From Victivallales bacterium (GTDB lineage: Bacteria; Verrucomicrobiota; Lentisphaeria; Oligosphaerales; Lenti-02), in contig QKCY01000205.1 of assembly GCA_003245525.1 (NCBI GenBank), positions 1 through 35,770 on the forward strand: a stretch of 35,770 bases of DNA, read 5' to 3'. The notes beneath the pieces are model-generated. The model was not told where the DNA came from, made no database searches, and saw only the letters and a list, made by a program, of their open reading frames with translations. Shown in pieces: positions 1 through 7,392 of the stretch. Both the position numbers and the translations under genes were made by a program. Position 1 is the first letter of the stretch; the number at the start of each line of letters is the position of its first letter.

Positions 1-28
1 GAGAGAACTTCGTCGGACACCCTCTCCT

Positions 29-64
29 ATAGGTCCCATAGGTCCCATAGGTCCCATAGGTCCC
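29..64. repeat. 9-bp tandem repeat, four copies
   Basis: Four perfect consecutive copies of the nonamer ATAGGTCCC (GGGACCTAT on the other strand) lie about 190 bases beyond the 3' end of the Na/Pi cotransporter gene. No gene covers them. The array can be read as a run of W-D-L on the minus strand, but nothing supports translation. A related nonamer (AAAGGACCC, two copies) sits at 7298-7315, so this looks like a family of short intergenic microsatellites rather than part of a gene. Function unknown. Confidence 0.85.
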
Positions 65-169
65 ACAGAACTGCATTGCCCCACTCTTCCACGCTTCTCT
101 CGCGAGACCTGGCACACGCCACTGGGGGCCGGGCATGCCCAGAGTAGCACGGCAATGCCCGACAATAAG

Positions 170-197
170 GCGGCACGGGCACTGCTGCCCGCGCCGC
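170..197 (-). terminator. Possible terminator hairpin after the Na/Pi cotransporter
   Basis: An 11-bp stem with one A/C mismatch (arms 170-180 and 187-197) closes a six-base loop. It lies 58 bases past the stop codon of the minus-strand Na/Pi cotransporter gene. On that strand it is followed by CCTTATTGTC, only a weak T-rich tract, so intrinsic termination is plausible but not firm. Confidence 0.35.
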
Positions 198-254
198 GAC
201 CACATCGCGCACCGGGAATCCCGAGGGATATCCGGCAACCCGAGGGACAACCGG

Positions 255-2039
255 CTACTTCTGCCCGGCCATGGCCTCGGCGAAGTTGAGCATGTGGTCC
301 TTCACTCGACGGTAGCCGTTCAGCATGTTGGTGAAGGTCACCGAGGCGAGCGGCGTCACCCGTTCCTCGGCCAGCCGCTTCAGATGGGTTTCCCGCGCCG
401 TACGGATGCGGTGGGTGATGGCATCGCCCTGGCTCTTGGCCTTGCTCACAATGTCCTCGTTGCGTTCGCGGCAGGCACTCATCACCATGGCCATGTAGGT
501 GGCAATCTCGCGGTGCAGGACCAGGATGGTGGCATCCTCGGCAGGGGTGAGGGCGATCCCCTCGTTGTGCATCCGCAGGTGCAGCTTGAGCACGGCACTG
601 ATATAGTCGCTCACCGACTCCAGCTCGTCGGCCATGCGGATCTGGCGGGTACCGTCCTCGACCACGTCGTGGGGCGCTTCGTCCGCCAGCATCTCGGTGA
701 GGAAGTCCACGATCTCTTTCTGGATGATGTCGAGTACTTCCTCGCGGTGGAAGAGTTTGCGGATGCGGGCTTCGTGGTCGGCATTGGGATCGACCAGGAT
801 CGCCTCCAGCTTCTCCATCATCTTCTCGCAACTCGCACCCATGCGCAGGAGCTCCACGCGGGATTGCTCGATCCCCACGGTCGGAGTTTCGAGGATGCGG
901 GCGTCGAGCCGGGTGATATGGGGCGCTTCCTTGTGCTTGCGGTCGGGGACCACCCTCTTCAGCAGGCGCGCCAGTATCTGGGTGAAGGGCAGGAAGATGA
1001 TGACGTTGACGATGTTGAAGCAACTGTGTACCAGGGCGATGCCCTGGGTGACATGGGGGAACTCGTGGGTCACCTGGAGCAGTTCGGTGCCGCGCTGGAT
1101 GTACTCCGCCCCGTCCTTGGTGATGATGTCGAGCCCGTTGAGGTTCGCCACCTGCTCGCCGCCGATGCGGATGATCTCCAGGTTGGGATCGATATGGAAG
1201 AGCTGGTAGAAGCCCTCCAGCATATGGATGTAGGGCCGGAATACCAGGGTGATCCAGAAGACGCCGATGGCGTTGAACATGAAGTGCGCGTAGGCGGCAC
1301 GCCGGGCGTTGGTGGTGGTGCCCAGGCTGGCGATGAGGGCGGTGATCGTGGTGCCGATGTTCTCGCCCAAAACCAGGGCCGCCGCCGTGTGGTAACCGAT
1401 CAGCCCCGCCGTGGCCATGCCGATGGTGATGCCGATGGTGGCCGAGGAGGACTGCACGACGCAGGTCAGAATGCAGCCGACCAGCGCGCACTTGATCACA
1501 CCCAGATAGGTGTCGGCCTGGAACTTGTGGAACCACACGCAGAACTCGGGCATGGCGCGCAGGGGTTTGAAGCCGTCGCTCATCAACTCCAGGCCGAAGA
1601 ACACCATGCCGATACCCATGGCCATCAAGGCCAGGTAGCGCAGTCGTTCGCGCTTGCCGAACCGGTAGATCAGTGCCGCGACACCGAGGATGGGAAGCCC
1701 GTACTTGCCGATCTTGATCGCCAGAATCCAGGCGGTCATCGTAGTGCCGATGTTGGCCCCCAGAGTGACGCCGATAGCCTGGTGCAGGGTCATGAAGCCC
1801 GAGTTCACGAAGCCGACGCACATCACCGTCGTCACGGAACTGGACTGGATAATGCTGGTGACCAGAGTGCCGATGCCAACCGCCATGAAGCGGTTGTTCG
1901 TGACCATGCTGATCAGTCGGCGCAGCCGGTTCCCGGCCGTGGCCTGGAGCCCGTCCGACATGTGCTTCATGCCCAGCATGAAAATGCCCAGGCCGCCGAT
2001 CACCGTGGGCACGATGCCCAGCAAGGTTTTGTAGTCCAC
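255..2039 (-). CDS. Na+/phosphate cotransporter (NptA/YjbB type) with PhoU-like C-terminal domain
   Basis: This is an inner-membrane sodium-coupled phosphate carrier of about 594 residues. The N-terminal ~310 residues hold two inverted Na_Pi_cotrans repeats, each with the signature QSSS (about residues 65-68 and 196-199) followed by GANIGTT or GENIGTT (about 94-100 and 225-231). The remaining ~260 residues are hydrophilic and helical, as in the PhoU-like domain that bacterial family members carry. The longest reading starts at a TTG at 2046-2048, but AGGAG (2049-2053) abuts that codon directly. The GTG at 2037-2039, nine bases downstream of AGGAG, is the more credible start, so I chose it. 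Upstream, AACAAT-type direct repeats resemble a PHO box. The family can carry out phosphate uptake or export, and direction cannot be read from sequence. No PhoB/PhoR genes lie nearby. Confidence 0.93.
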   Translation of the reverse strand: MDYKTLLGIVPTVIGGLGIFMLGMKHMSDGLQATAGNRLRRLISMVTNNRFMAVGIGTLVTSIIQSSSVTTVMCVGFVNSGFMTLHQAIGVTLGANIGTTMTAWILAIKIGKYGLPILGVAALIYRFGKRERLRYLALMAMGIGMVFFGLELMSDGFKPLRAMPEFCVWFHKFQADTYLGVIKCALVGCILTCVVQSSSATIGITIGMATAGLIGYHTAAALVLGENIGTTITALIASLGTTTNARRAAYAHFMFNAIGVFWITLVFRPYIHMLEGFYQLFHIDPNLEIIRIGGEQVANLNGLDIITKDGAEYIQRGTELLQVTHEFPHVTQGIALVHSCFNIVNVIIFLPFTQILARLLKRVVPDRKHKEAPHITRLDARILETPTVGIEQSRVELLRMGASCEKMMEKLEAILVDPNADHEARIRKLFHREEVLDIIQKEIVDFLTEMLADEAPHDVVEDGTRQIRMADELESVSDYISAVLKLHLRMHNEGIALTPAEDATILVLHREIATYMAMVMSACRERNEDIVSKAKSQGDAITHRIRTARETHLKRLAEERVTPLASVTFTNMLNGYRRVKDHMLNFAEAMAGQK

Positions 2040-2053
2040 GTGCGCCAACTCCT
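2037..2053 (-). promoter_or_regulatory. Ribosome binding site that decides the start of the Na/Pi cotransporter
   Basis: On the minus strand AGGAG (2049-2053) is immediately followed by an in-frame TTG and, nine bases on, by an in-frame GTG (2037-2039). A Shine-Dalgarno element with zero spacing cannot serve the TTG, so initiation at the GTG is favoured. Confidence 0.5.
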
Positions 2054-2084
2054 GCTACGACTCAACCAAGACACCCAACCCGCG

Positions 2085-2183
2085 ACTGCCGGACAGCCCA
2101 GTGGTGTGCGCAACGCGATAACATATGAGATTACCATTAGAGGAACAATAGCACAGGGCAAACGGTAACAATATGCTAACAAT
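2085..2183 (-). promoter_or_regulatory. AT-rich control region with PHO-box-like direct repeats, upstream of the Na/Pi cotransporter
   Basis: In a GC-rich genome this stretch is strikingly AT-rich. On the plus strand, TAACAAT occurs at 2166-2172 and 2177-2183, an 11-bp period. A further AACAAT lies at 2144-2149 and a TAACAT at 2119-2124. The B. subtilis PhoP box is TTAACA-like hexamers 5 bp apart, and the E. coli Pho box has 11-bp-spaced heptamers. On the minus strand a weak sigma-70-like pair, TTGTTC then 17 bp then TATGTT, reads toward the cotransporter. The repeats are seen directly; the regulator and phosphate control are inferred. Confidence 0.45.
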
Positions 2184-2266
2184 CGCCCCCTCCTCTGCAA
2201 GCGCAAAGGAGAGGGCGGCTCCGGCCAGAAACCAGGCGCGCTGGACCCGGCCGCGGATGCCATGGC

Positions 2267-2791
2267 CTAGCCAGCCATGCGGCTACGGTCGCGCCGATTG
2301 GCCCGCGCGTAGTCGCGGATCGCCTGGGCCACGGTCTCGTTGCCATGGTTGGCGGCGATCTCGAGCGCGGTCAACCCGGCCCGGTTGCTGACATTGGGCA
2401 GAGCACCGGCCTGGAGCAGCATCAGGGCGATCTCGGTCTGGTTGCCGGCGGCAGCGGCCATCAGGGCGGTCATGCCGTCCTTGTCGGTGGCGTTCACCCG
2501 CGGATGCCGCTGCAGGAGAGCCATGACGATCTCGGGGCGGCCCCGGAGAACGGCCATGGTCAGAGGGGCAACCCCATAGCGGTCGGCCGCATCCACGTTG
2601 GCCCCCGCGCCAAGCAGCGTGCGGACCAGCCGCACGTCACCCGAGGCCACGGCCTCGAACAGCAGGGGCTCGCCGTTGGGCGAGGTCAGGTTGGGATCGT
2701 AGCCATACGCCAACAGGTCGCGCAGATAGGCGGGATTGCGAGTGCGGATGGCATCCAGGAGTTTGCGGTACTTACGGCGTGTGAAGAACAT
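2267..2791 (-). CDS. Ankyrin-repeat protein
   Basis: This encodes 174 residues with no signal peptide or membrane segment, so it is probably cytoplasmic. After a basic start (FFTRRKYRK) it is built almost wholly of ankyrin repeats. About four to five units are visible, including GEPLLFEAVASGDVRLVRTL, then AAD-RYGVAPLTMAV, DKDGMTALMAAAAG and NRAGLTALEIAANHG, each of about 33 residues. Ankyrin repeats are protein-interaction scaffolds. No enzymatic domain is present, so the partner and role cannot be named. GGAGG lies seven bases before the ATG. The gene ends 218 bases before the cotransporter gene on the same strand and faces away from the sigma-54 activator gene across a shared 288-base upstream region. 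Confidence 0.85.
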   Translation of the reverse strand: MFFTRRKYRKLLDAIRTRNPAYLRDLLAYGYDPNLTSPNGEPLLFEAVASGDVRLVRTLLGAGANVDAADRYGVAPLTMAVLRGRPEIVMALLQRHPRVNATDKDGMTALMAAAAGNQTEIALMLLQAGALPNVSNRAGLTALEIAANHGNETVAQAIRDYARANRRDRSRMAG

Positions 2792-3031
2792 GGTTCACCT
2801 CCGGGACGGACTCCGACGCGGGAAGGACGGCGACGGCAGGCAGCGGGCGCCTGGTTCCGACTTGTCCTGGTCTGCGCATGGGCGAGTGCCCCTGGTTTCC
2901 GGCACCGCCTCATTGCAGTGCCTGCCTTCCTATCGCAGAGCCCGTGCCAACTCCGTCCAGGCAACCATCGGCATCCATGGAGACGGAACTATGCTATTTC
3001 GCATTATGGATACGATATGTCGCTTTTGATA

Positions 3032-3040
3032 TGCTATATT
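3032..3040 (+). promoter_or_regulatory. Candidate extended -10 promoter for the sigma-54 activator gene
   Basis: TGCTATATT fits an extended -10 element (TG-n-TATATT) 40 bases before the ATG, inside a short AT-rich island. No good -35 is visible. The island holds two near-identical blocks, TATGCTATTTC at 2990-3000 and TATGCTATATTTC from 3030. These might be two promoter copies or an operator repeat. Confidence 0.35.
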
Positions 3041-3079
3041 TCATTCCAGACAGGCCGAACTCTCCCTGGAGCCAAGACC

Positions 3080-4669
3080 ATGGACGACCGGGATTTCTTC
3101 CGCGAAGTGACGTTGCGGGTGGCGGGCCGCCTGGAAGTGGAGAAGGCCCTGCGGGACCTCTTCCTCTTCCTGCGCCAGCAAATGCCCTGCGACCTGCTGG
3201 AAATGAACTACCTGGAAGAGGCCACCGGCGAGGTGCGCATGCTGGCCTGGGTGGAGGAGCGGGCGGGCGAGGTGGTGTCGCAAAGCAGCCGCACCCTGCT
3301 GGTGCTTCCCAAGGAAGCGCTGGATTCGGTCCTGCGTTTCGCCGCGGAGCAACGTCCCGGGGTGGTGGAGCAGATCGCCCCCGGCCATGCACCCCACCTG
3401 CCGCCCCAACGCGCCTTCCGTGAACTCTTCGCGCACCTACGCCAGTACCAGGTCACTCTGGTACACCTCCGCATCGAGGGCCACCCCATCGGGGTGCTGG
3501 TGGTGGGGACCCGGCCGCCCGCCGTGCTGAGCAGGGAGGACGCCCAGCGCCTGTCCACCGTGACCGAGCCGCTGGCCATCGCCTTCAGCAACGCCCGGCG
3601 CTACGAGGAGCTGCTCCGCCTGAAGGAGCATCTGGACGAGGACAACCGCGCCCTGGCCCAGGAACTCCAGGAACAGTCGGGCACCACCGCCGTGGTCGGG
3701 GCCGACGGGGGCCTGCGGAATGTGATGGCCATGGTCCGCCGGGTCGCCCCCTTGGCCAGCCCGGTCCTGCTCCTGGGCGAAACCGGCACCGGCAAGGAGG
3801 TCTTGGCCCACATGATCCACCGCCTGAGTCCCCGGGCCGAGGAGCCCTTTGTGCGGGTCCAGTGCGGCGCCATCCCGGAGTCCCTGCTCGACAGCGAACT
3901 CTTCGGCCACGAGCGTGGGGCCTTTACCGGGGCCATAGGGACCAAGCGGGGCCGTTTCGAGCGCGCCAACGGCGGCACGATCTTCCTCGACGAGATCGGC
4001 GAACTCAGCCCCGAAGCCCAGGTGAAGCTGCTCCGCGTCCTTCAGGACAAGGAATTCGAGCGTCTGGGCGGCAGCGAAACCCTGCGGGTGGATGTGCGGG
4101 TCATCGCCGCCACCCACCGGAATCTGCCCGCCATGATTGCCGAAGGCCGCTTCCGGGAGGATCTCTGGTTCCGGCTCAACGTGTTTCCCCTGGCCATTCC
4201 CCCTCTGCGCGAACGCCGCGAGGACATTCCCGCCCTCCTCGCCCATCTGGTGGCCCGCAAGTGCCGCCAGCTTCACCTCGGCACGCCGCCGACCGCGGAC
4301 GCGGCGACCCTCGCCCAACTGCAGGCTTACGAGTGGCCCGGCAATGTCCGCGAGCTGGAGAACCTGGTGGAGCGGACCCTGATCGTCTCCTCGGGACGGC
4401 GGCTGTCCTTCCCCCAGTTGGCCGCTCATATCCCGGCCGCACCGGCCCGCCCGACGGTCGGGCACGAACCCAAGCCGACAGATTTCGCCTCCCTCGACCA
4501 GGTCGTGGGGGACCATATCCGCACCGCCATGCGGCTGGCCCGCGGTCGCATCCAGGGACCCGACGGTGCCGCCGAGTTGCTGGGGCTCAATCCCAACACC
4601 CTCCGCGCCCGCATGGTCAAACTCGGCATCCCCTACGGCCGCGATGCCGTGCGCTGGGCGGACGGCTAG
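3080..4669 (+). CDS. Sigma-54-dependent transcriptional activator (GAF-AAA+-Fis HTH, FhlA/NorR-like layout)
   Basis: This is a 529-residue enhancer-binding protein that would use ATP to open sigma-54 RNA polymerase promoters. Residues ~10-175 look like a GAF sensory domain (no receiver is present). A short coiled linker (~175-200) follows, then the AAA+ core with Walker A GETGTGKE (233-240), the sigma-54 contact loop GAFTGA (280-285), Walker B FLDEIGEL (302-309) and the WPGNVRELENLVER motif near 420. A Fis-type HTH (GAAELLGLNPNTLRARM) closes the protein near 495. The ATG at 3080 is preceded by GGAG with eight-base spacing; the open frame extends further upstream but without family similarity. 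Its stop overlaps that of the convergent oxidoreductase gene (CTAG at 4666-4669). The ligand sensed by the GAF domain and the targets are unknown. Confidence 0.93.
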   Translation: MDDRDFFREVTLRVAGRLEVEKALRDLFLFLRQQMPCDLLEMNYLEEATGEVRMLAWVEERAGEVVSQSSRTLLVLPKEALDSVLRFAAEQRPGVVEQIAPGHAPHLPPQRAFRELFAHLRQYQVTLVHLRIEGHPIGVLVVGTRPPAVLSREDAQRLSTVTEPLAIAFSNARRYEELLRLKEHLDEDNRALAQELQEQSGTTAVVGADGGLRNVMAMVRRVAPLASPVLLLGETGTGKEVLAHMIHRLSPRAEEPFVRVQCGAIPESLLDSELFGHERGAFTGAIGTKRGRFERANGGTIFLDEIGELSPEAQVKLLRVLQDKEFERLGGSETLRVDVRVIAATHRNLPAMIAEGRFREDLWFRLNVFPLAIPPLRERREDIPALLAHLVARKCRQLHLGTPPTADAATLAQLQAYEWPGNVRELENLVERTLIVSSGRRLSFPQLAAHIPAAPARPTVGHEPKPTDFASLDQVVGDHIRTAMRLARGRIQGPDGAAELLGLNPNTLRARMVKLGIPYGRDAVRWADG

Positions 4670-5724
4670 AGCTGCCAGGCGACGGTGAGGGCCTCGTGCC
4701 GGCCGGCGCTGCGCCGGATGTGCTCGATCAGCTCGTCCACCTCGTAGCCGGTAAGCCGGGACTGCCCCAGTTGCTCGCGGGCTTCGACCCCGGCACAGAA
4801 CTGGGCGATGGCCCGGTCGAAGGGCGAAACCGGACCGAAACGGTACTCGGTCGCCTGCCCGGTCGCCTCGCAGTAGTGGACCAGCTTGCTCGCCTTGTGG
4901 TCCACCTGGTCCCAGGCGGCGCTGAAGACCTCGATCCGCCCAGCCGTGCCGGTAATCTCCAGCCGCTCGTCCCAGCCATCGTCCAGGAACCCGATCCGGG
5001 TCAGGGGATGGGCCAAGGCTTCCAGATGCACCACCCCGTGGTCCGTCTCCAGGAGCGCGGTGGCCTGCACATCGTAGTCCAGTCCGGTGGGTTGGTGCTG
5101 CGTCGCGTAGAGCCGCTGGGGCCGTCCCAGGAGGAACAGCACCAAGTCCAGAATGTGGCTGCCGCCGCAAACCAGCACCCCGCCGCCATAGCGCCGGACC
5201 ACCTCGGACCTGCCGTCCGCCCCGGTCGCGAAGAAGCCAGCGGTGGGGGCCTCTTCCCAGAGGTCGCCCCAGCACTGGAAAGTCTGGATGCGGGTGGTCA
5301 GGATGCGGCCCAGCGACGGCAGCAGCTCCTTGGCTTTGGCCATGGCCGGGATGTAGCGCTTCATGTAGGAGGTGTAGAACACCGTCCCCGCCGCCTCGGC
5401 CGCCGCGACGATCTCCCGCGAATCCGCCGCCCGCTCACTCAGCGTCTTCTCGCAGACCACCGCCTTGCCCGCCGCGATGGCGTCCAGGCAGAGTTGCTTG
5501 TGCAGACTCGAAATCAGGGTCACATGGACCACGTCCACCTCGGGATCGGCCAGGACCTGCCGGTACGCCGACGTGTAGCGCGCCCCAAAGTGCTTGGCCC
5601 ACGGCCAGGCTGCCTCCTCCTGTAGATCGCACACCCACTTCACCCGCGCCCCGGCCCGTTCGAGCCCCGCGAAGTGAAACCGCGAGATATTGCCGCACCC
5701 GATGACAGCCGCCGTGACAGCCAT
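4666..5724 (-). CDS. Gfo/Idh/MocA-family oxidoreductase
   Basis: This 352-residue NAD(P)-dependent dehydrogenase belongs to the sugar and inositol dehydrogenase superfamily. The N-terminal Rossmann fold opens with AAVIGCGN (residues 5-12). The conserved EKP motif, which normally holds the catalytic Lys, appears as CEKTLS (91-96): the Lys is kept but Pro is replaced by Thr. GGSHILD (187-193) matches the active-site His/Asp motif (consensus GGVHLLD) of the C-terminal domain. I chose the ATG at 5722-5724 because GGAG lies seven bases upstream and the Rossmann strand begins at once; a longer in-frame reading to 5877 is glycine-rich and unlike the family. It faces away from the GH29 fucosidase gene across 251 bases, which suggests a shared glycan-related role, but the substrate cannot be assigned. 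Confidence 0.88.
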   Translation of the reverse strand: MAVTAAVIGCGNISRFHFAGLERAGARVKWVCDLQEEAAWPWAKHFGARYTSAYRQVLADPEVDVVHVTLISSLHKQLCLDAIAAGKAVVCEKTLSERAADSREIVAAAEAAGTVFYTSYMKRYIPAMAKAKELLPSLGRILTTRIQTFQCWGDLWEEAPTAGFFATGADGRSEVVRRYGGGVLVCGGSHILDLVLFLLGRPQRLYATQHQPTGLDYDVQATALLETDHGVVHLEALAHPLTRIGFLDDGWDERLEITGTAGRIEVFSAAWDQVDHKASKLVHYCEATGQATEYRFGPVSPFDRAIAQFCAGVEAREQLGQSRLTGYEVDELIEHIRRSAGRHEALTVAWQL

Positions 5725-5975
5725 GATCCGACTCCCATGCATCGGCCCAACTGCAACACCAGTGCCGCAGCCGAACCCGCTACCCACCATGCTACACGCC
5801 ACCCCGCCCCACGGCAAGCCGCCTTCCCCAGGACCACCAATCGGATATGCCTGGGAATGCCCAGAACACTCTTTCATCTTCGGACCGGCTGGTTATGGTG
5901 TGGGGCGGCGGGGAGACAAGCCCGCCTTCCTGTACCGGTTCCCTGTTCAGCCCGAGGATTCACGAGGAGCAGACC
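5725..5975. other. Divergent intergenic region between oxidoreductase and fucosidase genes
   Basis: These 251 bases must hold the promoters of both flanking genes. I see GGAG for the minus-strand gene, GAGGAG for the plus-strand gene and a short inverted repeat CTGGG-AATG-CCCAG near 5850-5863. I see no convincing -35/-10 or sigma-54 (GG-N10-GC) element. Confidence 0.4.
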
Positions 5976-7286
5976 ATGGCCACCGTACCCCAACCGGCCC
6001 CCGTCAAAGCCGACATCGACTGGTTCGTCCACGACCGTTTCGGCATGTTCATCCATTGGGGCACCTACGCCCTCGCCGCCCGCCACGAGTGGGTGAAGAA
6101 CCGCGAGGCCATTCCCGACGACCAGTACCAGAAGTACTTCGACTACTTCGATCCCGACCTCTACGATCCACGCGAATGGGCGCGTTTGGCCCGCCAGGCC
6201 GGCATGAAGTACTTCGTCATCACTACCAAGCACCACGAGGGCTTCTGCCTCTTCGACAGCAAGCATACCGACTACAAGGCCCCCAACACGCCCTGCGGCA
6301 AGGATCTCATCGCCCCCATGGTCGAGGCCTTCCGCGCCGAAGGGCTCAAGGTGGGCTTCTATTACTCCCTGATCGACTGGCACCACCCGCACTATCCCAT
6401 CGACCGCCTCCATCCCAAGTACAAACGGATGACCCCCGACCAGGTCAAGGAGGCCAACCAGACCCGCGACGTGGCCATCTATCGCCAGTACCTGCACGAC
6501 CAGGTCCGCGAGCTGCTCACCAACTACGGCGAGGTCTCCTACCTCTTCTTCGACTTCTCCTATCCCGGCCCGGACGCCAACGGCATTCCCGGCAAGGGCA
6601 GGGAGGACTGGGGCAGCGAGGAGCTGGTCAAGATGATGCGCTCCCTCCAGCCGAAGATCATCATCAACGATCGCCTGAACCTGCCCCTCGACCAGCCCGA
6701 CGTGCATACCCCCGAGCAGTTCCAGCCCCGCGGCTGGGTGGAGAAGGACGGCAAGCCGGTCTTCTGGGAGACCTGCCAGACCTTCAGCGGCTCCTGGGGC
6801 TACCACCGAGACGAGACCACCTGGAAGAGCCCCGAACAGCTCGTCCAGATGCTGGTCAACACGGTCAGCACCGGCGGCAACCTGCTGATGAACGTGGGGC
6901 CCACCGCCCGCGGCACCTTCGACTACCGCGCCAAGGAAGCCCTCCAATCCTACGGCGACTGGCTGACGGTGAACGGCCGCTCGGTCTACGGCTGCACCAT
7001 GAGCGAGTTCGCCCCTCCGGACGGCTGCCGCTTCACCCAGAACGGCAATCGCCTCTACCTGCACATCTACAACTACCCCTTCCGCCACCTCCACATCGAT
7101 GGCCTGGCGGGCAAGGTGGCCTACGCCCAGTTCCTCCACGACGCCAGCGAACTCCGCTTCAAGGAGAGCGGCGCCGAAGTCCACTCGGCCCTGGAGGAGA
7201 AGTGCGAAGGCAACGTCCTCACCCTGGACATTCCCATCGTCAAGCCCAACGTGGTCGTGCCGGTGGTCGAGTTCTTCCTGAAATAG
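5976..7286 (+). CDS. Alpha-L-fucosidase, glycoside hydrolase family 29
   Basis: This 436-residue retaining fucosidase would release alpha-linked L-fucose from glycans. The catalytic barrel is evident from FGMFIHWGTY (residues 22-31), KHHEGFCLFDS (85-95), VGFYYSLIDWHHP (126-138) and YLFFDFSY (189-196). D193 in the last is at the position expected for the nucleophile. NTVSTGGNLLMNVGPT, the usual family motif near the end of the barrel, is also present, followed by a C-terminal beta domain. There is no signal peptide, so the enzyme is probably cytoplasmic and would act on imported oligosaccharides. The ATG at 5976 has GAGGAG seven bases upstream; the longer frame from 5847 adds residues unlike GH29. 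Linkage specificity cannot be determined here. The gene converges on a second oxidoreductase. Confidence 0.94.
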   Translation: MATVPQPAPVKADIDWFVHDRFGMFIHWGTYALAARHEWVKNREAIPDDQYQKYFDYFDPDLYDPREWARLARQAGMKYFVITTKHHEGFCLFDSKHTDYKAPNTPCGKDLIAPMVEAFRAEGLKVGFYYSLIDWHHPHYPIDRLHPKYKRMTPDQVKEANQTRDVAIYRQYLHDQVRELLTNYGEVSYLFFDFSYPGPDANGIPGKGREDWGSEELVKMMRSLQPKIIINDRLNLPLDQPDVHTPEQFQPRGWVEKDGKPVFWETCQTFSGSWGYHRDETTWKSPEQLVQMLVNTVSTGGNLLMNVGPTARGTFDYRAKEALQSYGDWLTVNGRSVYGCTMSEFAPPDGCRFTQNGNRLYLHIYNYPFRHLHIDGLAGKVAYAQFLHDASELRFKESGAEVHSALEEKCEGNVLTLDIPIVKPNVVVPVVEFFLK

Positions 7287-7297
7287 GGGCGGAACGC

Positions 7298-7315
7298 AAA
7301 GGACCCAAAGGACCC
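7298..7315. repeat. 9-bp tandem repeat, two copies
   Basis: Two exact copies of AAAGGACCC stand directly after the fucosidase stop codon and just before its terminator hairpin; a partial third copy (AAGGGAC) merges into the stem. The unit resembles the GGGACCTAT nonamer at 29-64. Confidence 0.7.
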
Positions 7316-7317
7316 AA

Positions 7318-7345
7318 GGGACGGCGGCAACCAAACCGCCGTCCC
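7318..7345. terminator. Terminator hairpin between convergent fucosidase and oxidoreductase genes
   Basis: A perfect 10-bp stem GGGACGGCGG/CCGCCGTCCC with an eight-base loop stands 32 bases after the fucosidase stop and is followed by TTCTCC. The U-tract is weak, but position and stability fit transcription termination on the plus strand. Confidence 0.65.
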
Positions 7346-7356
7346 TTCTCCGGTAG

Positions 7357-7376
7357 GGGCGACGCATACGTCGCCC
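7357..7376. repeat. REP-like palindrome
   Basis: GGGCGACG-CATA-CGTCGCCC is a perfect 8-bp inverted repeat with a four-base loop, preceded by GTAG. It lies 17 bases before the 3' end of the minus-strand oxidoreductase gene, next to the terminator. Short GC-rich palindromes of this kind occur as dispersed intergenic repeats in several phyla. It may also terminate the minus-strand gene. Confidence 0.55.
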
Positions 7377-7392
7377 GTGTTTGGATGTCTTC

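Noticed and set aside
29-64. CRISPR array
   Set aside because: The repeat unit is 9 bp with no spacers and no cas genes in the window.
135-2168. 677-codon plus-strand open frame over the Na/Pi cotransporter
   Set aside because: It is antisense to a gene with clear family motifs; its translation is low-complexity and fits the long antisense frames usual at high GC.
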